64,000 nt of DNA. Source: Micrasema longulum (Eukaryota; Arthropoda; Insecta; Trichoptera; Brachycentridae). The position numbers and the translations under genes were made by a program. Location: NCBI GenBank assembly GCA_022494885.1, contig JAGVSM010002389.1, positions 1 to 64,000 of the forward strand, written 5' to 3'. Under the pieces are notes generated by a model. The model made no database searches and was not told where the DNA came from. It saw only the letters and a program-made list of their open reading frames with translations. Shown here piece after piece: positions 43,705 to 54,199 of the stretch; positions within the stretch are counted from its first letter, which is position 1; each line of letters opens with the position of its first letter.

Positions 43705-44074
43705 ACATATCATAATTAACAATTCAAAAAATATTGAAATAAACAAAAATTTAATTCAGAGAAAACTTTAATTAATAACATTATATTTCAAAATGCATCA
43801 CCCCTGCTATCAATATTCCCCATAATTAGGAAAATCCCACCCCTCCACCTCACATTGCCTTCCCCCTTCCACCCGACCCTATCAGTACCTTAATATTAAT
43901 CTGTGTATGTATTTTAGTTTAGTTTATATTTACACCTGAGGATGGGTAATACTGATTACCCGAAACTAGTCGTGTTTTAATGTATTAAACTCTTGTGTGG
44001 TAAATTTACAGACTGTTTTATTTTAAATAAATTCACAATTCTGCCCATATTTTAAAATTTTATCTTAAACTATA
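43705..44074 (+). mobile_element. Insertion carrying hammerhead motif
   Basis: A 370-bp segment lies between two copies of ACTATA (43699-43704 and 44069-44074), a possible target duplication. It has a C-rich tract near 43850-43885 and the hammerhead-like fold at 43932-43975. No coding. Hammerheads in animals are typical of Penelope-like terminal repeats and retrozymes, so I infer a small element of that kind. Confidence 0.5.
43932..43975 (+). ncRNA. Hammerhead-like motif H2
   Basis: ACAC (43932-43935) pairs with GTGT (43972-43975) as stem I. The core CTGAGGA is at 43936-43942. Stem II GGGTAA (43944-43949) pairs with TTACCC (43956-43961). GAAAC is at 43962-43966, and GTC, the predicted cleavage triplet, at 43969-43971. 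All invariant core positions fit. Helix III would be only A-C/G-U with a two-base loop, so self-cleavage would need a dimer, as known for short-helix-III hammerheads. Confidence 0.65.
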
Positions 44075-44264
44075 AAGTGGCCACTTAAACCTTAGACTTC
44101 TATATTACCTTCTCTAAAATGATCTTCATTTCTGTTTTAAATGTTAATGTTAACAACTCCCCGGGAGTTGAATCCAGTCCTTGTCTACAAAAAATTGAAC
44201 AAACTCAAAATATTGTTGATAAATCCACCTGCTCCATAAAAAAGTATAGAAATTGAAAAAATAA

Positions 44265-44615
44265 ATTTTTCAGTCGTTGCCTAGTATGTAGGTGAAATAA
44301 TTCAAATAATTAAATCTCACCCGCATAAATAAAGGTTTCAGCTCCTTAACTTCACAAATATTAACAGATGAAAGAGTTGAAGAAATATAGATGTTCAAAT
44401 ATGGGCAGAATGGTGGATGTTACACAGTGTAAAGTGGCCAATTAAACCAGCCAATGACAGGTCATAAGCCCTGTAGATGCCTTGACTTCTATATTATCTT
44501 GTCTAAAATGTTCTTTATCTCTGTTGTAATATGTTAATATTATCAGCTCCCCAGGGAGTTAAATCCAGTCTTTGTCTACGAAAATTGGGACAAACTCAAA
44601 ATATTGTTTTTTTTA
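44265..44615 (+). mobile_element. Fold-back A, long single-sided copy
   Basis: Runs TCGTTGCCTAGTATGTAGG, AATCTCACCCGCATAAA, GGTTTCAGCTCCTTAAC, CCAATGACAGGTCATAAGCC, TCTCTGTTGTAATATG and CTCCCCAGGGAGTTAAATCC, ending GACAAACTCAAAATATTG. The other arm is absent. Confidence 0.8.
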
Positions 44616-44762
44616 TAATATAAAACATAATTTAATTATGTATTTGATACGTTTTATTAATTTTTAAAGTTAGCTCTAGTAAAACTCTGATGTATTTTGC
44701 GTCGTTAAATATAGAACATATTATTTTATATTAACATTCATTCTCGTCATCATTTTCTTTCT

Positions 44763-45010
44763 GCACCTAATGGTGCATAGAGCACTGCATTGGTACACCA
44801 ATCGTAGTGTATCTTGATCATGTTTTTGTTACATGAAAGTATAATAATCAGTCTTGCGTTTCAGGTACCAGTCCAGGGACTATGAAATATTAAAGTATAA
44901 AAACACCTATTCAAATAAGTTTTGAATGTCAAACATGCCAGGAATCGAACCCAAGACCTCTTGCACAGTCGGCAAAAGCGCTGACCACTACACCACGAGG
45001 CCGACAATAT
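44763..45010 (-). mobile_element. SINE-2, best copy
   Basis: The head at 44931-45010 reads, on the minus strand, CCTCGTGGTGTAGTGGTCAG and GGTCTTGGGTTCGATTCC, with good A and B boxes. The body to 44763 holds GTCCCTGGACTGGTACCTG, AAGACTGATTATTATAC, GGTGTACCAATGCAGTGC and CACCATTAGGTGCAG. It is about 250 bp with no poly(A) tail. Fragments lie at 10197, 23403, 32655, 50243 and 61690. Confidence 0.85.
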
Positions 45011-45588
45011 TTACATTAGTGTACTTTATTGTGAAGAATCACTTAATTAATTTTTAAACATACCTTTAAAAATAATTTAACTATGTTATGGAAGGAAAAA
45101 GATACCTCATTCCTCATTCATTTATTATGGGTATTTTTAATAAATGTATATTTAAAATGTAAATACCTACGTATTTACCCACTAAAATTAATTTAAATAC
45201 TAGATTCCAGGAGGCATAAATCTTTCCATTTGATCTTCCATATACCGTTAGCTTTTTCTAGTGCTGTGAGTGTTTTCTGCAAATTAAAAAATGCTATTTT
45301 TGTCATCAAAACTATTTTCAGATAGTGATTATTACAGTTATTTGTATAAAAACGGCATTGCTTTTTTTAGGAAAATATAGAATTGACCCGACTGTATATC
45401 TGATTTCTTTTCAAAATTGTGGTCTGGCGGTTTTCTACGTTTTATTGCGACCATAACGATGTTTATTAAATGCTCATATTATTAAGACCCTAACTTATTT
45501 AAAAAAAAGCATGAATAATTGAAAGGGCAACACCCCCAAAAACCTTTTTTTTATTTTTCCCAAACACTCAAGCATAAAATTGATGAAA

Positions 45589-45625
45589 ATAAACAATATA
45601 TTGAGTTTATCCAAATATTCTATAA
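45589..45625 (+). mobile_element. Fold-back A terminal fragment
   Basis: AACAATATATTGAGTTTATCC resembles the outer terminus of the A family. Very short. Confidence 0.4.
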
Positions 45626-45649
45626 AATAAATTGCGCTCATTTCCATGT

Positions 45650-46140
45650 ATTTTTTTTATAGTTTTTTATAGTAGCTCTCTATTTCATGTGCCAGCAGTT
45701 CGTACGAACTATGCCCAGAACTCTCCACTTATACGTTTTGCTAGTGAATATAATTTGAACTTTCCCCTTATTGATCCATTTGATTGTAAAAAAATAACAT
45801 TTAAAATGCGCGTCTTAAAACATACTTTTTTGTCTTATACTTAGTTTCAATAATAAAGTTTTATTTTATTTTATTAAATTTTATCTCTAATTCTTAATAT
45901 TTTATATATATTTATATTTTCGATACCTGACACCCTCTTTCCAATATAACACCCACACACCCACCCTCTCACTCACTTACACTCACACAAACACACTAGT
46001 ATGTATTGTACGTGTATTTAATGTATTTCTGTGGATATCTGTCATTGGTTTTATTCTCTGTATATGTTATTTGTTATATTTTTATTACATGTATTACTGT
46101 TGATATCCCCAATAAATAAAATAAAAATAAAAAAATAAAA
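45650..46140 (+). mobile_element. LINE C-terminus with CA-rich 3' UTR
   Basis: Reads SSSLFHVPAVRTNYAQNSPL, IRFASEYNLNFPLIDPFD and MRVLKHTFLSYT, stop. The UTR has ACACCCACACACCCACCC-type tracts and GTATTACTGTTGATATCCCC, ending in AATAAATAAAATAAAA. It aligns end to end with the minus-strand copy at 18480-19000. Confidence 0.8.
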
Positions 46141-46144
46141 TAAA

Positions 46145-47125
46145 CTCGAGTTCAAATTTTATCTTAAAAATTGATTACAGAATAATAAAGGTCCTATTTG
46201 CCCAGATTCTATGGATTATTATTCTTAAATAGCGGACGACCGTTATGTTTTCATAACCTACTCTCAAAGTTGTCAAACAAAACAGAAAAAACGGAAGATC
46301 GATTTTATGGATTGGCCAGATAATGTTCGAAAACATAATGGGAAAGCCTATATACCCATTTTATTATAGAATCTGAGTTTTTTCAATATTTTTTCATATA
46401 TTTATTGGTTTATGATAATAAATGTGTTTCAAATAATAAAAGGTATCGATGAAAATATATAAAACATAAATAAAACCTAAAATTATTATGAATTATTTTA
46501 TGGCTCGTTTTTTACCTCGCATGTAAAATTTTTATTCGAGGGACACCTAGAATTTTATGAATGTCCTATTATCAACTTAAGGCTGTAGTCGGGTAAAACG
46601 CACGCAAAATGAGGAAATCGTATGATTCTACCATTTTAAAACAAATGATTTTTACAAATCGCACGATAATAAAAAAATAAAATTATAAATAAGATAAAAA
46701 CAATTACTTATATAGGTATTTCTTTTAAAAAATATACTTAAAAGTTTTATGTATTTAAAATATAATTTCTTTTAGACCGGCAGACTACGCCATTTCAAAT
46801 TTACACAAAACTAAGGTATCTGGATTCTCATATAAAGAACTGAAATTTGATGTAATTATTTGAAAAAAATAAATTGAACATGAAAGTGGCCGAAAAAAAA
46901 TCTTAATTTTTTGTTTTTTTAAAAAAATACAACCTTTTAAATGACAAAAAATTTTGTGGCATTTTCTTTTATTTCTACGTAAAATAATGCCTTCGGTAAT
47001 ACTTAAAAAAAAATAGTATTTAAATATTTTAGTTGAAACTTTTTTTATGGAACTTTATTTTTTTGTTTTTCAAGAAGATAATTCTGGTTTTAATACTCAA
47101 TTTCTAACAATATCTTATTAAGGTT
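46145..47125. other. No gene
   Basis: About 1 kb AT-rich and unassigned, with several A and T homopolymers. Confidence 0.35.
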
Positions 47126-47129
47126 TTTA

Positions 47130-47225
47130 TAACCTTCATACTTGCCCTCATCGGTACCGGTAAATGCCTAGACTACCATATTTCCTTCCCAAAAATGTTC
47201 TCAGTCTCTGTTGAAAATTGTTGTA
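47130..47225 (-). mobile_element. Fold-back A fragment
   Basis: AAATGCCTAGACTACCATAT, CCTTCCCAAAAATGTTCTC and TCTGTTGAAAATTGTTG match one inner arm. Confidence 0.6.
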
Positions 47226-47483
47226 CTAAAAATAACTGAATAGTTTGTCGCCGATTAGATAATAAGCAGGAAGTATGTATTACTTTAATGTTACTTGTAT
47301 CCGATTATTCTTGTCCAATAAATATTAGGACATAGTTAATACTACCCTCAAAACACAGAATTATGGGGATGTTGGGGGGCTTTTCATAATCACTTGTTTA
47401 ATTTGCCATCCCTTTTCCGCTTCAGTGCAAACCCGGGGTGACCTCTTGAAATAAGCACAGTGGTCGTTTACCAGTATTTTCCA

Positions 47484-47580
47484 TGTCAAAAAATTTCGGA
47501 CGTACCTGTTTCTTCGTCAGAATACTAATTACACTAACATGCAAATCACACTATACACTTTCACATAGCATGTGTCATAT
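47484..47580 (-). ncRNA. Hammerhead remnant H5 and flank
   Basis: The minus strand reads CTGACGA (47514-47520), AGAAACAGGTACGTCC and GAAAT. This is the same sequence family as 55311-55360, including the flank ACTAATTACACTAAC. The stem II arms no longer pair fully and the GAAAC core is changed, so it is a dead relic. Confidence 0.5.
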
Positions 47581-47784
47581 CAGCACGCTGTTCTATACCT
47601 TTGTGCAAACACTATGGTGAAGATGCACAGTGGGACCTACATACCCATATTCATGCCCATTATTTGTATTATATTATTAATTTTTTTTTCATTCATTTTT
47701 CTGTACTTTTCTTGGAATATTTCTGTGGAAAAATATGATATTATGTCGTTTTTTTGGCATATTGAGTTAGATTTATTATTTCAA

Positions 47785-49140
47785 CTTTTAACATTCCCAT
47801 ATTCAAGTGTTTGCTGGACTTGGTCAAGCCATCTCTTTCTCGGTCTTCTTTGTTCTTTACAGACATCAAGCATCGTAAATCCTTTTGGCTATTATTTCGC
47901 TGTCCATTCGCTTTGAATGTCTTAACCAACGCTTCACTTCTTTCTCGATTAAGTAAACAATGCTAGTCTCAGCCTTAAACAAAACACGGATATTGACATT
48001 ATTCACCTATCATACATCGTTTTACCACACATTTAAAAAATATTTTTTATATATTTTTTTTAATTTATAAATCATATAACACGAAGTATTTTACAAGTAT
48101 AATACGTTGAATTCCATTTCTAGGAGTTACAACAACTCAATTCGGGACATAAATAAACACATAAACACATATTGAGAACAACAAAGAAACAAAGCAAGTT
48201 TAGCACCTTTATAACTAAATAAAGCACAACAATATATAAGCCTAAAACCTTTTCTTACACAAGGATAATAAATATACATGATAAAACGCTTTAAAGAATA
48301 AAAAAAAGCATTGAATCTACTAAGGGAGATAAGGTCATTAACGTCACATGCCATGAAATGTCGTATAGTACAATGAACACATGATTATTGGAAACATAAT
48401 TCGGATACACAAAACGCGTGTCAGACCAAATCATGATGTTTACAACAGGGGCGAGGATAGATAGAGAGAAAATAAAAAAATACGAAAAACCAAGTAGAAA
48501 AACTAAATAGAAAAACTAAATAGAAAAACCATTTGCCCGAGGGATCTTATTTCAACAGCATTCAGCCTACTTTCTTTAATGTTTTTTTTATTCCATACTG
48601 TGCTCCCATAGATAAGTGTCAGAGCCAGAACTTCATAGTGAACTGCTTGTTTTAGCTCCTACGACAAACATTTGTTTGCCAAGGTAGATTTCAGTACACC
48701 GTTTACCCTTTTCTTTGCACGTACCTTTAATTCTAAGCCTTTTCACCCCTATAAAACATTATTTCTAGGTACACAAATTATTTAACCTGATTCAAAAATT
48801 CTTCTTTCACACTGATCTCTCATTTAATTTTACTTACACTCTTTTTAAAATCCATTTCTTTTGATTTATTAGAAAATCACTTTTCTTGCATTCGTAATAG
48901 TAATTTTTTTACCAAGAATTACAGATCTTCTTTGCTGCTAACAAGAAGCATAGCACCATAGGGATACAAAAGTCAATTAACAGTTATTTCATTCGTTTTG
49001 CTCCCATTCTTAAAATTTTCAGTTCTTTTGTATAGTTATCGATGTAAGCATTGAACAACCATGGTGAGATAACACATTCCTGTTTGACTCATTTGACATT
49101 TGTTTGCCTTTGTTATTTAAAATAAAACAGGTTTTTGCGT
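47785..49140 (-). mobile_element. RTE/Proto2-like LINE, inactivated
   Basis: On the minus strand from 49130: QTGMCYLTMVVQCLHR-type residues (the RQGCVMSPWLFN region), then LLYPYGAMLLVSSKEDL at the catalytic site, VRAKKRVNGVLKSTLANK, EVLALTLIYGSTVWN, RLNAVEIRSLGQM, then KRWLRHSKRMDSEIIAKRIY and RRPRKRWLDQVQQTLEYGNV. The catalytic YADD is replaced by YPYG (48955-48966). Frameshifts and an insertion of roughly 500 bp (about 48030-48530) separate the two ends. The C-terminal tail resembles 19682-19846. Confidence 0.8.
48030..48535 (-). mobile_element. Insertion within the RTE copy
   Basis: Sequence unrelated to the RTE protein separates its RINAVE-like and GHxxRM-like blocks. It starts with T-rich sequence at 48040 and a GAGTT/AACTC hairpin at 48123-48137, which fits a minus-strand LINE 3' end. 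AAAAACTAAATAG is repeated in tandem at about 48498-48530 at the far edge. Confidence 0.5.
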
Positions 49141-49144
49141 AAAA

Positions 49145-49545
49145 TAGTATTTTACGTAGTTGATCGTAGTAAGCACATTTTTATAAAATATTAATAAAAT
49201 AGCACAAAAGCAAATACTAATAAGTATTATCGCTCGTTTTTATGCAATTTTGCCTGTTGAGTTCGAACATGCGGTCAAAATTAATTTGTCGCCCTTTGCT
49301 TTTTCGTAATTCTATGTTTTACTCCCAAATCATCATATTTCGCCAATTATATTTAATATTGCGAATTTTTAATTTGCTCACCCGTTATCAAAAAAAATAA
49401 CTCTAATTATACATACTTATTAACCTTATATCATATTAGTCTAGATAAGTCTGATTTCAGGTAATATAATATATCAAATAAATCGTGTCTGTTGAAAGAT
49501 GGCTAAATATGGTATACGGCCTAAGCCCATTACGACAGTTACATG
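49145..49545. other. No gene
   Basis: AT-rich and unassigned. Confidence 0.35.
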
Positions 49546-49549
49546 AAGA

Positions 49550-49720
49550 ATCGGGTAGTGGTCCCGTGGCTAGTGTCTCGGACTCACGGTTCAAAGGTCC
49601 GTTGGTCGAATTCCACTCTACCCCAACTTGATTCCTATTTTCTAATAGTGAGTTATTTACATCTCGTTAAAAGTGGCCCTCAAAATTAAATATTTGGGTA
49701 AATCATAATAACGCTTTTTT
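49550..49720 (+). mobile_element. SINE-1, copy
   Basis: CGGGTAGTGGTCCCGTGGCT, A-box region TGGCTAGTGTCTCGG, a worn B box (TTGGTCGAATTCC) and a body ending TAAATCATAATAACGC. Further SINE-1 pieces (49985-50005 reversed, 50010-50118 forward) lie beyond the fold-back element that follows. Confidence 0.8.
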
Positions 49721-49736
49721 TTTTTTGTTAATTTAA

Positions 49737-49973
49737 CAATGTTTTGTGTTTGTCCAAATGCTTGCAGACTGGGTGGATTATCTCCCTAGAGAGTTATTCA
49801 TGTTTTAATCTGTTGCAACAGAGGAAAAACATTTTTGAGAAGGTAATATATACTTCCATATTACCTTCTCAACAATGTTTTCCCTCTGTTGCAACAAATT
49901 TAAATATGAATAACTCCCTAGGGAGGAAATCCAGTCAGTCTGCAAGCGTTTGAACAAATTCAAAATATTGTTA
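49737..49973. mobile_element. Fold-back A, short near-perfect palindrome
   Basis: 237 bp. AATGTTTTGTGTTTGTCC... GCAGACTGG ... TTGCAACAGAGG ... GAGAAGGTAATATA on the left is mirrored on the right with very few mismatches. The centre is near 49855. It contains only the terminal arms of the longer family members, so it is a minimal derivative. GTTAATTTAA and TTAAATCAAC flank it; a TTAA duplication is possible but uncertain. Confidence 0.9.
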
Positions 49974-50242
49974 AATCAACAAAATTTGAGGGCCATTTTT
50001 ATTCGACTTTACCCCAACTTGATTCCCATTTTTTTAATAGTTAGTTATTTGTTCACTATTTAAAAAAATGGAAACTCTTTGAAAATGGCCCTCAAAATAA
50101 AATATTTGTGTAAATCATAAGAACGAAAATATTTATTTCAAGAAACTGAACAAAAAGAATATAAAACTATGTAGCAAAGACAAACAAGGGCAATAAGATA
50201 AAGGTAGACAATATTATATTCCTAAACGCGTGATATTTTTTT

Positions 50243-50330
50243 CATGCCGTTAAGCTAGTAATTAAACTCCGGCTTAAACTCTTGCATGGTGAGCAAACAC
50301 GCTAACCATTAGACCACGAGGCGGATATAA
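50243..50330 (-). mobile_element. SINE-2-like tRNA head
   Basis: The minus strand reads GCCTCGTGGTCTAATGGTTA then GCGTGTTTGCTCACCATGCA. The A-box region is good. The B box (AAGCCGGAGTTTAATTA on this strand) is degenerate. Confidence 0.55.
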
Positions 50331-50339
50331 TAAAAATTA

Positions 50340-50860
50340 TGTAGAATTTCAAAACTTTTTTAAAGATTGTTCATTTCAACGAAAAGGCTCTTTACGCCCT
50401 TATTATCTGACCTCTGTGTTTTTCAGTCACCCTCTATCCTTAAGTAAATGGGGCGAGAAACAGTTCTAACGAAAGGTTTACCGATCCCTACTTAGGCTTT
50501 TCAACCCCCAATCTTAAATCTACCCCAGGCGTTACCATTCGTAAATCCAAACCTCTAAGTATTTTCATGTATTATGCTATAATTTGATTAAAAAAAACTA
50601 AAATAATACATTATTAAAATATGTGGCGTTTAGGTAAAGTGGTACAAGTAACTAATAACTAATTGTGCAGAGGAGCCATTCAATCTTTTTTTGCTGATTT
50701 AATACTTACATACTATTTTAAGCGTTGTCTTTAAAATTAAAGACATAATAATTTAATAATAATTTTAATCAGTATATTGCTACTCTTACTATAATGTGTC
50801 ATTAATTTTGAAGATGTTTTTAAATTGACTTAAATTTATTGTCTTATTTAAAGATTCTTT
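50340..50860. other. No gene
   Basis: Unassigned AT-rich sequence. Confidence 0.35.
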
Positions 50861-51215
50861 AAAGATTCTTCTCATCGTTTCTTTGAATCCCTTAAAATAT
50901 GTATGTATGTATTTATGTTTTTCCTTTTTAAAAATGTTATTATTATATTTTATTTTTACATCTGAGCATGTTTTTCATTTTTCGTTTTAATTCTTAACTA
51001 ATAATTACTTAATTTTTTTGCTTTAATTTTAATTTTTTAAGAACTTCTATTTATGTTTTTTTCCTTCTCTTTTTTGTACTAAATAACCTCACATTATAAT
51101 ATGGAAACTTCACTGGTCCATTAGAGTTAAGTCTAACTGTGTAAAATATAAAACTATGTAACTGTACTGTATGTTTCCTAAATAAAAGAAAATAAAAATA
51201 AATAAATAAATAAGT
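50861..51215 (+). mobile_element. LINE 3' UTR
   Basis: T-rich UTR with the small hairpin AGTTAAGTCTAACT near 51126, then TTTCCTAAATAAAAGAAAAT and (AAAT)n to 51212. The poly(A) signal plus tetranucleotide tail fits the other LINE ends here. Coding sequence is not evident. Confidence 0.5.
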
Positions 51216-51604
51216 CAAAGAGGAAAATTTAGATTATATTTGACTAAACTTGAACCTAATAATACGAAACTGGCGCAATCGTACGAGGCTCAAGAATCTC
51301 ATTAACCTTTTTTTAATTTTTCAATTGAAAAAATGTATTTTATTATTTACTTATTTTAAAAATATTATTAAATTTGTAGGATATTATTATGACATAAAAA
51401 TGAACAAATACATAATGTTTATGAAAATAACATTATGTTTTATTTGTACTTCTCATAATTTTTTATTTGTAGTAGGAAATACATTAGATACAAGATATAA
51501 TATATACCTACATAAAGAAAAGGGTAAATTTCAATTTCGATTTTTGTTCGGGGAGGAAGGCGCTGGATAATGTTACTGTGGTAACGGAGGCGATTCTTTC
51601 AATA

Positions 51605-52790
51605 TTTTTTTTTTATTATATTGAAAACATATTATACATAATTATATACAATATTCCCAAGGAGTTTTTTAAAAAAAAACTCATTTAGGGACATACAGAT
51701 AATAATTTTTTTAGAGACGTTTTTAAATTTTAAACTATAATATTATTTAACAAAAGCAGAAAAATTAAAATTATGATATACTACAAATTAAAAAGGGTAT
51801 GAAAAATACTTGAAAATAACAGAATAAACAGAATACTAGGCATGGAAATAAATTCAAAATAATGTTTACATTATGCAATCTGGGAAAGAAAATTGAAAAA
51901 GTTTAAAAATTACATGGATGTATATATACATACTGAACTAGTACAAAATAAAATCATTTTTTTTAATTAACAAAATATGCGCACACAGGTTAATTTTTTT
52001 TATCAAAAAACGTTGAAAAAAATTGAAATTATGTATACAAGCCAAAAAAAGTATATAAAAAGAAAAAAACACAAATAACATTTAAATAGTATTAAAAATT
52101 ACATATACAAGCAAAAACGGTGAAATATTAAAAGGTATATGTTCAAGATGCGCATTCTCTATAAACTAACATTATTTATTCAAAGTACTTCTGGAAAAAA
52201 TAATTCTTCAATTCGCACGTCCTGTTTCTATATTTTGAAATAGGTACTTTAAATTTTTGTGGCAATTTATTAAATTCCTTGAAACCTATGTATTGTAAAG
52301 ATCTAGTACCAAACTTCGTAGACTTCACAGATCCAATATATATATTGTTTTTTGATCGAGTACTGTACCGATGGATGTCTCCAATGAAAGCTGGCTTTAT
52401 GTTACTGTGCATTGAGTCGAGAGTAGTATTAATGATAGTGTCAGTTATCTCGAAATAGGAAAGCATGCTAAAAGGCATGATTTTTGTTTCAAAATAAATG
52501 TCCCTTACATGAGTATCATACGGTAGGTGAAACACATTTCTGATCGCTCTATTCTGAATAATCTGCACCTCAGAAATTTTGCTCTTAGTTGCAAAACCCC
52601 AAACACAGCATAGGTATGATAAATGCGAATGAACCATAGAAAAATAGATTGCTCGAAGCAGCGAAACTGGAAGCATTCTCTGAAATCTGTACAGTATTCC
52701 AGCTACAGGGACAATCTTTCCTTTCACGCGCTCAACATGTTCATTCCAAGTAAGCTGCGAGTCCACTAATATGGTTATGAAACACAGAAT
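51605..52790 (-). mobile_element. LINE with the longest RT frame
   Basis: An open frame of about 200 codons (about 52785-52176) reads FITILVDSQLTWNEHVERVK, VPVAGILYRFQRMLPVSLLR, AIYFSMVHSHLSYLCCVWGF, VQIIQNRAIRNVFHLPYD, HRYSTRSKNNIYIGSVKS and GFKEFNKLPQKFKVPIS. The TxDSxLTWxxHV, RAIYxSxxHSHLxYxxxVWG, LQxxQNRAxRxVF and FNxLPxxIK blocks are those of Jockey/CR1-type ORF2 from thumb to C-terminus. Stop-free but 5'-truncated. The 3' UTR to 51605 has a GGAGTTTTTT/AAAAAACTC hairpin (about 51661-51684) and ends in a T-tract (poly(A) on this strand). Confidence 0.9.
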
Positions 52791-52799
52791 CTAATTGAA

Positions 52800-53360
52800 C
52801 ACATCGATAGATAAGACAAGGCAATGCGATAATAGATACCTTAAAATAAGTGAGATATTTATCAATTTCTTGATTTTATCCATTTGTTTTTTTAATATTT
52901 TCATCTGCACTTATTTTCAGCCCAAATTTACAAGTATCAGTTTAATTCATTTTTGTGAAACTCTTTCAGTATTCCTTGTACCAGTTTTTTGCCCACGTTG
53001 CTTTAAACTGCTACTTAGAAACCGTTTCACAAAATACTTTATTTTGTGAGACGGTAACTGCTACTGCTACCTCTTTTAAATAACCGAAACGTCCATATCT
53101 AATGGAAATAAACATTTATAATTGAATTTAATACAAGTAAACAGTACTTTTGCTGCCATTTGTGTTTGCAACACGGTCATGAGAAATTACAATATCTCAC
53201 ATAAATCTTCTATTTAATTTCCAAACTCACGGTGAAAGAGGAAATGCAAGCAGTAAATTTAAAGTCATTGAAACGTGGCTTAGGAAATTCAATTTTTAAA
53301 ATAATAGCTCGTTTATATATATATTTGTTTTTTTCATTGTTGATTCAATCCCAACCATTA
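52800..53360. other. No gene
   Basis: AT-rich and unassigned. Frames at 52795 and 53232 are not recognised. Confidence 0.35.
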
Positions 53361-53369
53361 CAATTAGAC

Positions 53370-53805
53370 ATGTGTAGTTCGCGAACGACCCGGTCATACG
53401 GACAAGGTCGAAAACATTGAACTAAAGATATGTTTTTTTCATCTTGGTCAGTTAGTTCGCGAACAAAAAGAGCGCCGAACTAAATGGATCTTCGTATTTT
53501 GTATTATTCGTATCTTTTTTATCCACAGCTCGTTTAGTTTTTTCGATTGCAACGATTATGTCCGTATTCTGTGTTACCATACGGTATGTAAATTATTTAT
53601 ATATAAAATTATTTCAAGCACTATAAGGACGCTAGAATTTCAAACGATCAATCCTTTTGTAGCAACAAGACATGCAGAAATTTAGCTTCTATCTCGCACT
53701 TGCACACACTCCGCTTAAGTGAACAAAAGAACTAAACAAACTAGAGACCCGAAAGATACGATGATACAAATAATACGAAGATGCGAAAGATGCGAAGATA
53801 CGATG
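53370..53805. mobile_element. Possible fold-back element with TTCGCGAA
   Basis: AGTTCGCGAAC occurs at 53376 and again at 53451. The arm TCTTCGTATTTTGTATTATT (53491) is mirrored imperfectly by GATACAAATAATACGAAGAT near 53762-53781. Tandem AGATGCGAAAGATGCGAAG follows at about 53779. It looks like an eroded DNA element with subterminal repeats. Superfamily unknown; hAT-like by vague resemblance. Confidence 0.4.
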
Positions 53806-53929
53806 ACTTAAATGAACCAAATGAGAAAAATATGCATTCGTTTAATTGAACTACTTAAAAAATTCGGTCTTTTTATAAATACTGAACAAGCGACACGTAT
53901 CTTTTCGGCGACAGGGTCTTACCCACTTC

Positions 53930-54065
53930 AATTGGTACATTATGTAAAAGAACACTTAAGGTGCCTAAATAATATTATTTTTTCTGAATTTGCACACCAT
54001 CTGATAGAAAAAATTAAAATTAGACAATTTGGAAATCTTAGAAATTATTGAAGCGATACATAATA
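53930..54065 (+). mobile_element. Penelope-like GIY-YIG fragment, copy 2
   Basis: Reads HYVKEHLRCLNNIIFSEFA then HHLIEKIKIRQFGNLRNY, aligning with 26430-26600 (VKEYLRCQN ... FANHLI). It contains only the second half of the GIY-YIG domain. Confidence 0.65.
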
Positions 54066-54199
54066 AGCAAAAAATAAGTAATAACCATTTAAACTGTCAG
54101 TAGGATCACAGTGAGTCACGTCTTGCTGGAGGTTGTGATTTTTAAAATGCTGCGAACGCCCAGTTGCATTCCACTGGTAACACTACTGACTAGTCCTAC

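Larger units (their letters stand above)
43598..44220. mobile_element. Fold-back A interrupted by insertion
   Basis: The left half (43598-43704: ATTACAACAGAAACGAAGG, GGCTTATGACCTGTCATTGG, CACTTTAC) and the right half (44075-44220: AAGTGGCCACTTAAACC, ACTCCCCGGGAGTTGAATCC, ACAAACTCAAAATATTG) belong to one element cut near its centre by the 43705-44074 insertion. Confidence 0.75.
43436..45446. mobile_element. Inverted-repeat element B, copy 2, heavily nested
   Basis: Left end 43436 (AACGTAATTATACAGAAAGC), then GATAATAGCACTTTTATGAG and ATCTACACAACAGTTGAAAT as in 10566-10680. The right part at 45255-45446 has GAGTGTTTTCTGCA, GAATTGACCCGACTG and AAAATTGTGGTCTGGCGG as at 10780-11340. In between lie two fold-back A elements, a hammerhead-bearing insertion and a SINE-2. 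Copy 1 has lost fewer bases at its ends. Confidence 0.75.

Noticed and set aside
47572..47916. 114-codon plus-strand frame with hydrophobic segments
   Set aside because: The end overlaps, antisense, the RTE-like C-terminus (QVQQTLEYGNVKS region), and the hydrophobic residues follow from T-rich sequence.
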